Positions 6,256-13,446 of a DNA stretch of 14,868 bases are shown piece after piece. The stretch comes from JBKHJZ01 sp046537875 (GTDB lineage Bacteria > Actinomycetota > Acidimicrobiia > Acidimicrobiales > VFJN01). Positions within the stretch are counted from its first letter, which is position 1. Each line of letters begins with the position of its first letter. The position numbers were made by a program, and so were the translations under genes. The stretch covers positions 1 through 14,868 of the forward strand of contig JBKHJZ010000073.1 in assembly GCA_046537875.1 (NCBI GenBank), in the 5' to 3' direction. Under the pieces are notes generated by a model. That model had not been told where the DNA came from and did no database searches. It was given only the letters and a program-made list of their open reading frames with translations.

Positions 6256-6349
6256 CGGGCGGGGAGGGGACCCCCGGCACGCCGTCGCGGTTCGCCGGGG
6301 CAGCGGCCCTCGCCGGTCACGGCCGGGCGAGGACCGCTGCGCCGCCTCC

Positions 6350-6781
6350 TCAGCCCCGGTCCATCGAGAACTCGAGCACCTGCGTGAGGCGGATGTTGTT
6401 GCCCGAGGGGTCGCGGAACGACGTGTCGATGCCGTAGGGCTGGGGCGTCGGCGGGTCGTTGAACGCCACGCCCCGGGCGGAGAGCTCGTCGTAGGACGCC
6501 TGGCAGTCGTCGGTCTCGAGGAACAGGGTGCCCCCGGCCCCCTTGGCCACCAGCTCGGCGAGCTGGGAGCTGCTCTCGGCGTCGAGCATCGGAGGACCGG
6601 GGACGGGCATCAGCACGAGCCCCACGTCCTCCTGGCCCTTCGGGGCCACGACGAGCCAGCGGAAGTTCCACTGCTCGATGGTCACGTCGGACCGGACCTC
6701 CCAGCCGAGCGTGCGCGTGTAGAAGGCGAGCGCCTCGTCCTGGTCGTGCACCCAGAACTGCGTGTTGGCGATCCTGATCAC
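6350..6781 (-). CDS. VOC-superfamily (glyoxalase/bleomycin-resistance-like) protein
   Basis: This 143-residue single-domain protein has two beta-alpha-beta-beta-beta units. The first has Phe-Trp-Val-His-Asp-Gln-Asp-Glu-Ala-Leu-Ala-Phe-Tyr-Thr (residues 9-22), a hallmark of the family. The second ends Ser-Phe-Arg-Asp-Pro-Ser-Gly-Asn-Asn-Ile (121-130). Glu89 (Leu-Glu-Thr-Asp-Asp-Cys) sits where these enzymes often place a metal ligand. Members act as lyases, dioxygenases or drug-binding proteins on small substrates; the substrate here cannot be read. The start is GTG 6781, chosen because AGGAGG lies six bases upstream. It follows the AraC gene by 50 bp on the same strand, a common pairing in actinobacteria, and is probably its target. 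Confidence 0.9.
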   Translation of the reverse strand: MIRIANTQFWVHDQDEALAFYTRTLGWEVRSDVTIEQWNFRWLVVAPKGQEDVGLVLMPVPGPPMLDAESSSQLAELVAKGAGGTLFLETDDCQASYDELSARGVAFNDPPTPQPYGIDTSFRDPSGNNIRLTQVLEFSMDRG

Positions 6782-6831
6782 GGGGGTCCTCCTGGTATCG
6801 ACCGCACGGGTGTGCGGCGCTTCGAGCGACG

Positions 6832-7308
6832 CTACGAACGGGAGGACACCGCGGCTTCTCGAAACGTGCGGTTCTCGCGGCGGCCGTAGTCGCGGGCGAT
6901 GCAGCTGGGGATGCGGACGTGGCGCTGGGCCGGCGGGAAGCTCGCCCGGTAGGCGAGCGGCGGCACCCCGTAGATGCGCCGGAAGCTGGTGGTGAACGAG
7001 CCGAGGCTGGAGAGCCCGACGGCGAAGCAGATCTCGGTCACGCTCCGATCGGTGTTGCGCAGCAGCGCCGCGGCGCGCTCCAGGCGCCGGGTCAGCAGGT
7101 ACTGGTGCGGCGACTCGCCGAACGCGCGCCGGAACTCCCGGCTGAAGTGTGCCGGGGACAGACCCGCGGCACGGGCGAGGTCCACCACCGTCAACTGCTC
7201 GAAGTACCGGCCGTCGGCGAGGTCCCTGGCTCGCAGCAGGTGACGGGCGGGCGGGGGCACCACCCCGTCAAGTATGGCGGGTGCCGGGCCGGCCACCAGG
7301 CCGAGCAT
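6832..7308 (-). CDS. Compact AraC-family transcriptional regulator
   Basis: This 158-residue protein is essentially only the AraC DNA-binding domain. The first HTH is at residues 43-62 (Leu-Ala-Arg-Ala-Ala-Gly-Leu-Ser-Pro-Ala-His-Phe-Ser-Arg-Glu-Phe). The linker helix carries Tyr-Leu-Leu-Thr-Arg-Arg-Leu-Glu-Arg-Ala. The second HTH is at 91-112 (Ile-Cys-Phe-Ala-Val-Gly-Leu-Ser-Ser-Leu-Gly-Ser-Phe). The closing Tyr-Gly-Val-Pro-Pro-Leu-Ala-Tyr-Arg is the family signature. There is no cupin or sensor domain, so how it senses a signal is unknown. The Arg-rich tail of about 30 residues is of unclear use. It lies upstream of the VOC gene on the same strand and probably regulates it. The start is ATG 7308, with no strong ribosome binding site. 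Confidence 0.9.
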   Translation of the reverse strand: MLGLVAGPAPAILDGVVPPPARHLLRARDLADGRYFEQLTVVDLARAAGLSPAHFSREFRRAFGESPHQYLLTRRLERAAALLRNTDRSVTEICFAVGLSSLGSFTTSFRRIYGVPPLAYRASFPPAQRHVRIPSCIARDYGRRENRTFREAAVSSRS

Positions 7309-7392
7309 CGCGGGCGGGGGACCGCTACCCGCCCGGCCGGTGCCGCTCGACGACCCACGGGCTCCGCTCCACCAGCCCGCCGCCTCCCGCGG

Positions 7393-8028
7393 TCACAGCC
7401 GGTAGCGGGCGCCGTCGTGGCCGAGCTCGCCGAACGGCGGCCGCTCGCCGGCGTCGATGGCCCGGATGGTCGGCCGCCCGATGTGGGCCAGCACCAGACG
7501 CCGCACCCCGTGCCGCTGCGCGTCCTCGGCCACCTGCAGCGCGGCCGCGTGCCCCCCGACCCCACCGGCGAAGCGGATCGGCCGGTTCCACCCGGCGGCG
7601 TCGGCGAAGAGCAGGTCGACCCCCGCCGCCCACTCGGGGAAGGTCCAGAACTCGGGCGCCCAGGCCACCCGCCGGCCCGCCGACTCGATGAGGTAGCCGA
7701 CCGTGGGGTGCGAGGTGTGCTCCACGGGCCGGGGCTCCACGGCGAGGTCGCGGCCGTGCCAGGGCGCGACCGCCGGCTCGAGGCCCCGGGCGGCGGCCAG
7801 GCGGCGCAGCGCGGCCCGCAGCTCGCTCCGGTCGTCGCAGACCAGCCAGGCGTCCAGCCGGCCCGACGGCTCGGCCCCCGGGCCGCCGTCGAACGCGAGG
7901 CGGTGACGCCCGCACGCCACCAGCAGGCCGGCCGGGGCGTAGCGGGGCGAGTTCATCGCGCCCACGCCGAGCAGGGTCAGCACCAACGCCGGCCGGGCCG
8001 AGCGGCGGGCGGCCGCGGGCCGGGTCAT
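7393..8028 (-). CDS. Metallo-beta-lactamase-fold-like protein lacking the HxHxDH motif
   Basis: This 211-residue protein opens like a small MBL-fold hydrolase: Leu-Gly-Val-Gly-Ala (20-24), then a strand with Leu-Ala-Phe-Asp-Gly-Gly-Pro-Gly (44-51). Later come H104-Thr-Ser-H107-Pro-Thr-Val-Gly-Tyr, Arg-Val-Ala-Trp-Ala-Pro-Glu (120-126), Leu-Phe-Ala-Asp-Ala, Gly-Gly-H160-Ala, and Leu-Val-Leu-Ala-H182-Ile-Gly-Arg-Pro, which recall the later MBL motifs. Where the HxHxDH metal site should be, it reads Trp-Leu-Val-Cys-Asp-Asp-Arg-Ser-Glu-Leu, so two-metal chemistry is unlikely in the normal way. It may be a one-metal or non-catalytic relative. The start is ATG 8028, 47 bp after the dioxygenase stop on the same strand, so it is probably the last gene of that operon. 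Confidence 0.65.
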   Translation of the reverse strand: MTRPAAARRSARPALVLTLLGVGAMNSPRYAPAGLLVACGRHRLAFDGGPGAEPSGRLDAWLVCDDRSELRAALRRLAAARGLEPAVAPWHGRDLAVEPRPVEHTSHPTVGYLIESAGRRVAWAPEFWTFPEWAAGVDLLFADAAGWNRPIRFAGGVGGHAAALQVAEDAQRHGVRRLVLAHIGRPTIRAIDAGERPPFGELGHDGARYRL

Positions 8029-8075
8029 CGACCGCCGAGACCGCCGGTCAGCCGCTCGCCGCCGCGGCTGCGGGC

Positions 8076-9134
8076 CTACACCTCCAGCTCGCTCTTGGTG
8101 CGGCCCCTGCTCGACCAGTAGCTGTCGGTCCGCCCCAGCCGGAAGCGCTCGGGCTTGTCGTCGTCGCTCAGCACGTCGGTCTCCAGCCACAGGCGCTTCA
8201 GGTGGCGGACGCTGCCGGCCTCCCGGTCGTCGCGGTAGGCCGTCCGGCCGTGCAGCACGTGGTAGTTGTTCACGAACTGCATGTCCCCCGGGCGCAGCCC
8301 CATCGCCACCCGGTAGCGGGGCTCGGCGCACATCGCGTCGACGCGGTCCATGGCCTCGCGGGCGGTGTCCGAGACCCGGGGTGCGTCGGGATGCCGGTGC
8401 GACGACTCGATGTAGGGCCGGATGTAGCGCACGAACAGCCGGTCGCGGCGCCGGCTGAACACCGGCATCGTGTACCACGCCCGGGACCCCGGCGCGTGCT
8501 CGCCCCGGAGGTCGTAGGGCAGCGGCCCGTAGAGGGCGGCGGCCAGCTCCGGCTCCGTACGCACGAGGTCGTTGTGGATCGACACCGCGTTGGCGACCAG
8601 GCTCTCGCCGCCGCCGGCGCCAGCGTCGAGGCAGAGGAGCCCGACGAGGTCGGAGCCGTCGGAGTGGAACGGCAGGGGGATGCCGCCCATCTCGTAGCCC
8701 CGCGCCGTGGGGTCGTCGTACGAGCGGCCGTGGTCGGTGACGTCGCCCAGCAGGTGGCCCTTGGCGTTCTGGGGCCACGGGCGGCCGAGGTGCATCCCCA
8801 CCCCCCAGTAGATCATCGAGGCCCGCTCCTTGGAGTACCGCTCCACCGGCACGCCCCGGATCAGCACCATGCCGCGGCCGTCGATCAGCTCGTGGGTGAT
8901 CCCGGTGAGCTCGGGGCCCAGCGTGGGCAGCGGGAACAGGTCGCGGGTGATGTCGAGCACGTCGTCCACCCGCGACTCGGCATGGGCCAGCGCGGCGTCG
9001 AGCTCGGCCACGTGGGCGTCGGTGAGCTCGTACACGTAGCTGTCGCCCACCTCGTCGCCGGCCCACTCGCAGCCGGGCTCCAGCGGGACGAGGTCGCCGG
9101 GGTCGACGGTGCGCGGGGCGTCGGTGGCGGTCAT
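8076..9134 (-). CDS. TauD/TfdA-family Fe(II)/2-oxoglutarate-dependent dioxygenase
   Basis: This 352-residue non-haem iron oxygenase would hydroxylate or oxidatively cleave a small substrate using 2-oxoglutarate and O2 in the cytoplasm. The facial triad is visible as H157-Ser-D159 (Pro-Phe-His-Ser-Asp-Gly-Ser-Asp) and H295 (Asn-Tyr-His-Val-Leu-His-Gly-Arg). Arg residues at 310 and 314 (Val-Arg-His-Leu-Lys-Arg-Leu-Trp-Leu) can hold the co-substrate. Gly-Met-Val-Leu-Ile-Arg-Gly-Val-Pro (88-96) is the usual family start of the core. The ATG at 9134 overlaps the amidohydrolase stop by four bases (ATGA), with GGAGGAG just upstream, so translation is coupled. The substrate is not predictable. A role on the amide's released amine or acid is inferred from the operon. 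Confidence 0.9.
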   Translation of the reverse strand: MTATDAPRTVDPGDLVPLEPGCEWAGDEVGDSYVYELTDAHVAELDAALAHAESRVDDVLDITRDLFPLPTLGPELTGITHELIDGRGMVLIRGVPVERYSKERASMIYWGVGMHLGRPWPQNAKGHLLGDVTDHGRSYDDPTARGYEMGGIPLPFHSDGSDLVGLLCLDAGAGGGESLVANAVSIHNDLVRTEPELAAALYGPLPYDLRGEHAPGSRAWYTMPVFSRRRDRLFVRYIRPYIESSHRHPDAPRVSDTAREAMDRVDAMCAEPRYRVAMGLRPGDMQFVNNYHVLHGRTAYRDDREAGSVRHLKRLWLETDVLSDDDKPERFRLGRTDSYWSSRGRTKSELEV

Positions 9135-10894
9135 GGGGCTCCTCCCGTGGTCGCTCCCGTGGTTCTGGTTCCCGTGGTGGGGGCGGGCTGCTGGCCGCGG
9201 ACGAGCCGGCCGGGCAGTGCGCCGGTCGCCTCGCCGCGCTCGTAGGTGACCTCGCCGGCCACGATCGTCGCCTCGTAGCCGTCGGCCGGCTGGACCAGGC
9301 GGCGCCCGCCGGACGGCAGGTCGTGGCGCATCTCGGGCCGCCGGGCGGCGAGCCCGTCGAAGTCGATGAGGTTCACGTCGGCGCGGTGGCCGCGGGCCAG
9401 CACCCCCCGGTCGAGCAGGCCGACCGTGCGGGCCGTGTCGCGGGTGTGCTGCCGCACCAGGTCGGCCAGCCCCAGGCGGCCCCGGTCGCGGTCGCGGCCC
9501 CACAGCTCCAGCAGCGTCGTGGGGAAGCTGGCGTCGCAGATGGTGCTCACGTGGGCGCCGCCGTCGCCCAGCCCCGGGATGGTGTGCGGGTGGGCCAGCA
9601 TCTCGCCGGCGGCGTCGAGGTTGCCGTCCACGTAGTTGAGCAGCGGCAGGTAGAGGAACGCCCGGCCCTCCTCGGCGAGCAGGAAATCGTACGCCTCCTC
9701 CAGCGGGTCACGGCCCGCACGCGCCGCCCGGCGGCCGATGCTGGTGGTCGGGTCGGGCTCGTAGTCGGGCGGGTCGCCCAGCACGTACATGGCGTCGAAC
9801 GCCTGGATCAGGCGGCCGCCGAGCCGGTTCGGCTCCTTCCGGGGCGCCTCGGCGGCGAGGATCCGCTGCCGCCGCGCCCCGTCCCGGAGCAGCCCGACCA
9901 TCTCGGCCAGCGGGCGCCCGGCCACCTCGTCGCGGAAGACCGGGTTGGTGACCAGCGGGTGGAGGGTGCACTGGAGGCCGAGCAGCAGGCCCACGGCCCG
10001 GGGGGCCACCTGGGCCGCCATCGTCACCCCGTCGGCGTTGGCCTGCTCCAGCAGCTCGAGGGCCCGGCGCCAGTCGAGCTTCCGGGCCTGCACCAGCGAG
10101 AACGACAGCGGACGGCCCGACTCGGCGGCCATCCGCCGGAAGATCGAGAACTCGGCGTCGACGTCGAAGAAGTCGGACACCACCTGCAGGACGCCCCGGC
10201 CGCTCTCGCCGATGGCCCGGGCGATGCCCACCAGCTCGGCCGCCTCCGCGGTGAGCGTGGGCGTCGGCTCGCCCCGGCTGGTCTTGTGGTTGAGCGTGCG
10301 CGAGGTGGTGAAGCCCAGGGCGCCGGCCTCCACGCCCTCGCGGGCGATCCGCGCCATGGCGGCGATGTCCTCGGCGGTGGCCGGCTCGCCCGCGGCGCCC
10401 CGCTCGCCCATCACGTTGAGCCGCAGCGCCCCGTGGGGCACCTGGAGCGCGACGTCGATGTCGAACGGGCGGCCGTCGACGGCGTCGAGGAACTCGGGGA
10501 ACGTCTCCCACTCCCACGACAGCCCCTCGGTGAGCACCGTGCCCGGGATGTCCTCCACGCCCTCCATCAGCTCGATGAGGCGCTGGTGGTCGGCTGGCCG
10601 CACGGGGGCGAAGCCCACGCCGCAGTTGCCCGCCACCACCGTGGTCACGCCGTGCCACGACGAGGGGATCATGCGCTCGTCCCACGACGCCTGCCCGTCG
10701 TAGTGGGCGTGGATGTCCACGAAGCCGGGGGTGACCAGCAGGCCGTCGGCGTCGATCGTGCGGGCCGCGCGACCGTCGACCCGCCCGACCTCGGTGATGA
10801 CACCGTCGCGCACCGCCACGTCGGCGGTGCGGGCCGGGGCGCCGGTGCCGTCGAGCACGGTGCCGCCACGGATGATCAGGTCATGGGTCGCCAT
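9131..10894 (-). CDS. Amidohydrolase, N-acyl-D-amino-acid deacylase type
   Basis: This 587-residue cytoplasmic hydrolase belongs to the large D-aminoacylase-like group. The N-terminal beta part (1-55) opens Asp-Leu-Ile-Ile-Arg-Gly-Gly-Thr-Val. The metal site begins Asp-Ile-H62-Ala-H64-Tyr-Asp, followed by Gly-Asn-C91-Gly-Val-Gly, the bridging cysteine used by D-aminoacylases. Ser-Arg-Thr-Leu-Asn-His (198-203) and Gly-Asp444-Gly-Gly-Ala-His near the end are also group hallmarks. The His pair that D-aminoacylases carry between these sites is not seen: Val-Leu-Gln-Val-Val-Ser stands at the first place. It would free an acid from an amide or N-acyl compound. The start is ATG 10894, with GAGGAAGGA upstream; it overlaps the oxidoreductase stop by one base (TGATG). 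Confidence 0.92.
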   Translation of the reverse strand: MATHDLIIRGGTVLDGTGAPARTADVAVRDGVITEVGRVDGRAARTIDADGLLVTPGFVDIHAHYDGQASWDERMIPSSWHGVTTVVAGNCGVGFAPVRPADHQRLIELMEGVEDIPGTVLTEGLSWEWETFPEFLDAVDGRPFDIDVALQVPHGALRLNVMGERGAAGEPATAEDIAAMARIAREGVEAGALGFTTSRTLNHKTSRGEPTPTLTAEAAELVGIARAIGESGRGVLQVVSDFFDVDAEFSIFRRMAAESGRPLSFSLVQARKLDWRRALELLEQANADGVTMAAQVAPRAVGLLLGLQCTLHPLVTNPVFRDEVAGRPLAEMVGLLRDGARRQRILAAEAPRKEPNRLGGRLIQAFDAMYVLGDPPDYEPDPTTSIGRRAARAGRDPLEEAYDFLLAEEGRAFLYLPLLNYVDGNLDAAGEMLAHPHTIPGLGDGGAHVSTICDASFPTTLLELWGRDRDRGRLGLADLVRQHTRDTARTVGLLDRGVLARGHRADVNLIDFDGLAARRPEMRHDLPSGGRRLVQPADGYEATIVAGEVTYERGEATGALPGRLVRGQQPAPTTGTRTTGATTGGAP

Positions 10895-11916
10895 CAGGGT
10901 CCTTCCTCTCGGAGCGCGGGCAGCAGCTCGCCGGCGATCAGGCGCGCCGCCGTGCGGGCGTGCTCGCGGTCGGCGCCGAAGCCGGCGCCGGTCACGACGA
11001 ATCGCTCGATCCCGAGCCTCGCCAGCCCGTGGATGCGCGCGGCGCAGGCGTCCGGCGGCCCGACGACGGCGAAGCGGTCGACGAACTCGGGCGTGAGCGC
11101 CGCGGTGTGGCCGGCGCGGTTGTCGAGGTGCTCGTTGCTGTCGTAGCGCCGGCCGACCTCGGCCACCACCGCCCGGTCGGGCTCGGCGAGGCCCGCGCCC
11201 GTCGAGCCGGGCATCGCCGAGAAGTGGGCGAAGGCGGCCGCCGCGCCGCCGATCAGGTCGCGGGCAACCGCAGGATCGGGATGGCAGCCGACGGTGACGT
11301 AGGCACCGAACGAGATGTCGGCCGGGTCGCGCCCGGCGTCCGCGGCGGCCTTGCGGGCCCGGTCGAGCGCCCACGCCACCCGCTCGGGGTCGGCGCCGAC
11401 CGCGAACGTGACCCGCTCGGCGGTGCCGGCGGCGAGATCGATCATCCGGGGGCCCGAGCAGGCCACGTCGAGCGGCACCTTGGGCTGGCGCGCCCGCTCG
11501 AGCCAGATCAGGCGGCTCGGGTGCCCGTCGCAGTCCACGGTGCCGCCCGCCAGGTAGGTCTGCAGCTGCCGGGCCCGCTCGGCGAAGCGGGCCACCGGCA
11601 TCGGGGACCGCCCGAGGTGGAACAGGGCGGTGTCGCCCCGGCCGATGCCCAGCACGAACCGCCCGCCCGAGGTCTCCTGCACGGTGGCGGCCACGGTGGC
11701 CAGGGCGGCGGGGTGGCGCGTGTGGGCGTTGGTGACGCCGGTGGCGAACCGCAGGGTGGTCGTCGCCTCGGCGGCCAGCGCCACCGCCACGAACGGGTCG
11801 CCCACCAGGTTCTGGGAGTCGGTGAACGCGATGCCGTCCCACCCGGCCTCCTCGGCCCGCCGGGCCTGGGCGACCGCCGTGCCGGCCTCCGGCACCCGCG
11901 TGCTCCAGATCTCCAT
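10894..11916 (-). CDS. LLM-class (luciferase-like) oxidoreductase, probably F420-dependent
   Basis: This 340-residue TIM-barrel flavin or F420 enzyme has Ala-Glu-Glu-Ala-Gly-Trp-Asp-Gly-Ile-Ala-Phe-Thr-Asp-Ser (21-34), Leu-Arg-Phe-Ala-Thr-Gly-Val-Thr-Asn (55-63) and Gly-Gly-Arg-Phe-Val-Leu-Gly-Ile-Gly-Arg-Gly-Asp (84-95), all standard for the methylene-tetrahydromethanopterin reductase-like branch that binds F420. Such enzymes pass hydride to or from alcohols, imines or activated double bonds. The start ATG 11916 has GGGGGA at normal distance. It is the first gene of the minus-strand unit, with its stop overlapping the amidohydrolase ATG. F420 rather than FMN is likely in an actinobacterium but not proven by the sequence. 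Confidence 0.92.
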   Translation of the reverse strand: MEIWSTRVPEAGTAVAQARRAEEAGWDGIAFTDSQNLVGDPFVAVALAAEATTTLRFATGVTNAHTRHPAALATVAATVQETSGGRFVLGIGRGDTALFHLGRSPMPVARFAERARQLQTYLAGGTVDCDGHPSRLIWLERARQPKVPLDVACSGPRMIDLAAGTAERVTFAVGADPERVAWALDRARKAAADAGRDPADISFGAYVTVGCHPDPAVARDLIGGAAAAFAHFSAMPGSTGAGLAEPDRAVVAEVGRRYDSNEHLDNRAGHTAALTPEFVDRFAVVGPPDACAARIHGLARLGIERFVVTGAGFGADREHARTAARLIAGELLPALREEGP

Positions 11917-12048
11917 GGTGGATCCCCCTGGGCCGGGCCTCCGGGACCCGGCGTCACGCCGCCGCCACCACACTAGGGTCCACCGGCCTCGCGGCGCACC
12001 CGGGCACCGGTGGCGCCGCCTGCCCGTCCCGTGCGGCACAGTGGGGGC
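11917..12048. promoter_or_regulatory. Divergent intergenic region, candidate -10 boxes
   Basis: This 132-bp gap separates the minus-strand operon from the plus-strand sigma factor gene. TAGTGT (complement of 11970-11975) fits a TANNNT -10 for the operon with a leader of about 45 bases, and TAGGGT at 11974-11979 could serve the plus strand. Neither has a convincing -35, so both are tentative. Confidence 0.3.
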
Positions 12049-12684
12049 GTGGCGGACCGAGGGGCGTGGGCCCGGTCGCTGGGGCGGGTGCTCGACGCCG
12101 GTGACGGCACCGCGGCCCGCCGCGTCCTGGCGGACGTGCCCGCGGTGCGGGCCGAGCGCGACGCCGGGCTCGACCTGCTGGCCCACCGGGCGGCCGCCGG
12201 ATCACTGCTGGCCGCCGACCTCCTGGCCTCGGCGGTCGACGAGCTGGGGCTCGCCCGGGCGGGCGTTCGCCGGGTGCTGGTCGACGAGGCGGACGTCGAC
12301 GACGTCACCCAGGACACCCTGGTCTCGATGGCGGCGTCGATCGGCTCGTTCACCGGCGAGGCGAGCTTCGTCACCTGGCTGTTCACGATCGCCAAGCGCC
12401 GCGCGGTCGACCACCTGCGCCGGCGTCGGGCGACCGAGCCCCTCGGCGACGACGTGGGCGAGGCGATGCGGATCAGCTCGCTGGTCGCCACGCGTGAGAC
12501 CGTCCGCACGATGGTCGAGCGCCTGCCGGACACCTACCGCCGGGCCGTGGAGCTGCGCGACATCGAGCGGTTGCCCTACGCCGAGGTCGCGTCACGGCTG
12601 GGACTCAACGTGAACACCGTGAAGTCGCACGTCGCCCGGGGCCGGGCGTTGCTGGCCACGATGCTCGAGGTCTCCGGCCGCTGA
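12049..12684 (+). CDS. ECF-type RNA polymerase sigma factor with helical N-terminal extension
   Basis: This 211-residue alternative sigma factor would direct RNA polymerase to its own promoter set. Region 2 (about 75-127) has Asp-Glu-Ala-Asp-Val-Asp-Asp-Val-Thr-Gln-Asp-Thr-Leu, then Phe-Val-Thr-Trp-Leu-Phe-Thr-Ile-Ala-Lys-Arg-Arg-Ala-Val-Asp. Region 4 (about 153-203) has Leu-Pro-Asp-Thr-Tyr-Arg-Arg-Ala-Val-Glu-Leu-Arg and the HTH Ala-Ser-Arg-Leu-Gly-Leu-Asn-Val-Asn-Thr-Val-Lys-Ser-His. About 70 helical residues precede region 2, more than in plain ECF factors. I chose GTG 12049; the frame stays open to 12010, but the upstream residues are Pro/Arg-rich. No anti-sigma gene sits beside it; the membrane proteins and kinase downstream are possible signal partners. 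Confidence 0.88.
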   Translation: MADRGAWARSLGRVLDAGDGTAARRVLADVPAVRAERDAGLDLLAHRAAAGSLLAADLLASAVDELGLARAGVRRVLVDEADVDDVTQDTLVSMAASIGSFTGEASFVTWLFTIAKRRAVDHLRRRRATEPLGDDVGEAMRISSLVATRETVRTMVERLPDTYRRAVELRDIERLPYAEVASRLGLNVNTVKSHVARGRALLATMLEVSGR

Positions 12685-12687
12685 GCC

Positions 12688-12762
12688 GGACGGGCCACCG
12701 ACGGACGGGCGCACGAGGGACGGGCCCAGGAGGGACGCGCACCGCAGGGACGGGCGCAGGAG
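12688..12762. repeat. Five tandem 15-bp repeats after the sigma factor gene
   Basis: Five consecutive 15-base units start at 12688, 12703, 12718, 12733 and 12748. Each begins GGACG and most read GGACGGGCGCAGGAG or close to it. The array begins three bases after the sigma factor stop and fills most of the gap before the next gene. The period is a multiple of three, so a minus-strand frame reads as pentapeptide-like Ala-Arg-Pro-Ser units, but no gene is credible there. Its function is unknown. Confidence 0.9.
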
Positions 12763-12843
12763 AAAGCTCCCGTCGCCGCGCAACCGATCGGTGGTCGCCT
12801 GCGAAGGACGGGGATGTTCGATCCCATGTCGAGGAGGACACCC

Positions 12844-13446
12844 ATGCCGATCATCACCGCAGCACCGGCCGCCGAGGCCGGCGCCGATTCCACCGCCCGG
12901 TCGCCAGCTCCCCGGTCCGGTCCGCCGCGCCGGTCGCGGGTGCTCGCCCTCGTCGCGGTGCTGGCCGCCCTCGTGGCGGCGGCCGCCTCGACCGAGGAGA
13001 ACGAGCCGGCCCGCGTCGACGAGTCGGAGGACACCGGCGACACCGCCCAGCCCGAGGAGTTCGCGGTCGGTGACCTGGTGGAGCTCGGGGACTGGCGGGT
13101 GCGGGTCCACGGGGTGACCGACCCGGTGGAGAGCACGAACTCGGTGATCACGCCGGCCCCCGGCACCCGCTGGGTGGCGGTCGACGCCGAGGTCACCAAC
13201 GCCGGGACCGAGCCGCAGGCCGTGTCGTCGCTGCTGTGCTTCGAGCTCGTCGACGACCAGAACCGCAGCTACACGCTGACGATCACCGGCGAGGAGGGCC
13301 CGGCGCCGCCCGACGGCGAGGTGGCCCCCGGGGCGTCCCGCCGCGGCACCATGACCTACGAGGTGCCGGCCGACGCCGCCGGGCTCCGAATGACGTTCCA
13401 GTGCGACCTGCTGTCGACGGGCTCGGCGACGATCGCCCTCGGGTGA
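12844..13446 (+). CDS. Membrane-anchored extracytoplasmic protein with DUF4352-like domain
   Basis: This 200-residue protein has a Pro/Ser/Arg-rich cytoplasmic head (1-32), one membrane helix (about 33-49, Val-Leu-Ala-Leu-Val-Ala-Val-Leu-Ala-Ala-Leu), an acidic linker (50-72) and a beta-sandwich domain (73-200). The domain has Val-Gly-Asp (75-77) near its start, Trp-Val-Ala-Val-Asp-Ala-Glu-Val-Thr-Asn (110-119) and a late Gly-x-Met-Thr-Tyr-Glu-Val-Pro, typical of DUF4352 immunoglobulin-like domains. Cys132 and Cys187 could form a disulfide. The helix has no lipobox, so it is probably an uncleaved anchor. The start is ATG 12844 because GAGGAGG (12831-12837) lies six bases upstream; ATG 12814 is less likely. 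Its stop overlaps the next GTG. The role is unknown, perhaps sensing or binding at the surface. Confidence 0.8.
   Translation: MPIITAAPAAEAGADSTARSPAPRSGPPRRSRVLALVAVLAALVAAAASTEENEPARVDESEDTGDTAQPEEFAVGDLVELGDWRVRVHGVTDPVESTNSVITPAPGTRWVAVDAEVTNAGTEPQAVSSLLCFELVDDQNRSYTLTITGEEGPAPPDGEVAPGASRRGTMTYEVPADAAGLRMTFQCDLLSTGSATIALG

Larger units (their letters stand above)
5969..6349. other. Gene-free stretch between the HEPN-like genes and the VOC gene
   Basis: I find no coding frame with protein-like content on either strand here. The stretch holds a short hairpin just after the HEPN-like gene and an imperfect direct repeat near its right end. It also contains the visible step from moderate to very high GC around 6260, so it is probably the border of the accessory segment. 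Confidence 0.5.

Noticed and set aside
7322..7408. CCGCTACC and GGTAGCGG inverted pair
   Set aside because: The eight-base arms are 71 bases apart, one within the MBL-like gene; in such GC-rich DNA this is likely chance and not a terminator.
6919..8121. 400-codon plus-strand open frame
   Set aside because: It is the complement of the AraC and MBL-like genes, low in complexity, with no recognisable domain.
8202..9245. 347-codon plus-strand open frame
   Set aside because: It is antisense to the dioxygenase gene, which carries the facial triad and coupling overlap; this frame has no motif.
9323..11146. 607-codon plus-strand open frame
   Set aside because: It lies antisense to the amidohydrolase and is rich in Gly, Arg, His and Val as expected from the complement of GC-rich codons; the minus-strand frame has clear family motifs.
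11917..12186. Longer N-terminus for the LLM oxidoreductase
   Set aside because: The extra residues are Arg/Pro/Gly-rich and unlike the family, while ATG 11916 has a good ribosome binding site and the barrel starts there.
12576..13199. Minus-strand frame with pentapeptide-like Ala-Arg-Pro-Ser units
   Set aside because: The repeats come from the 15-bp DNA array; the frame is antisense to the sigma factor and DUF4352-like genes and lacks a start signal.
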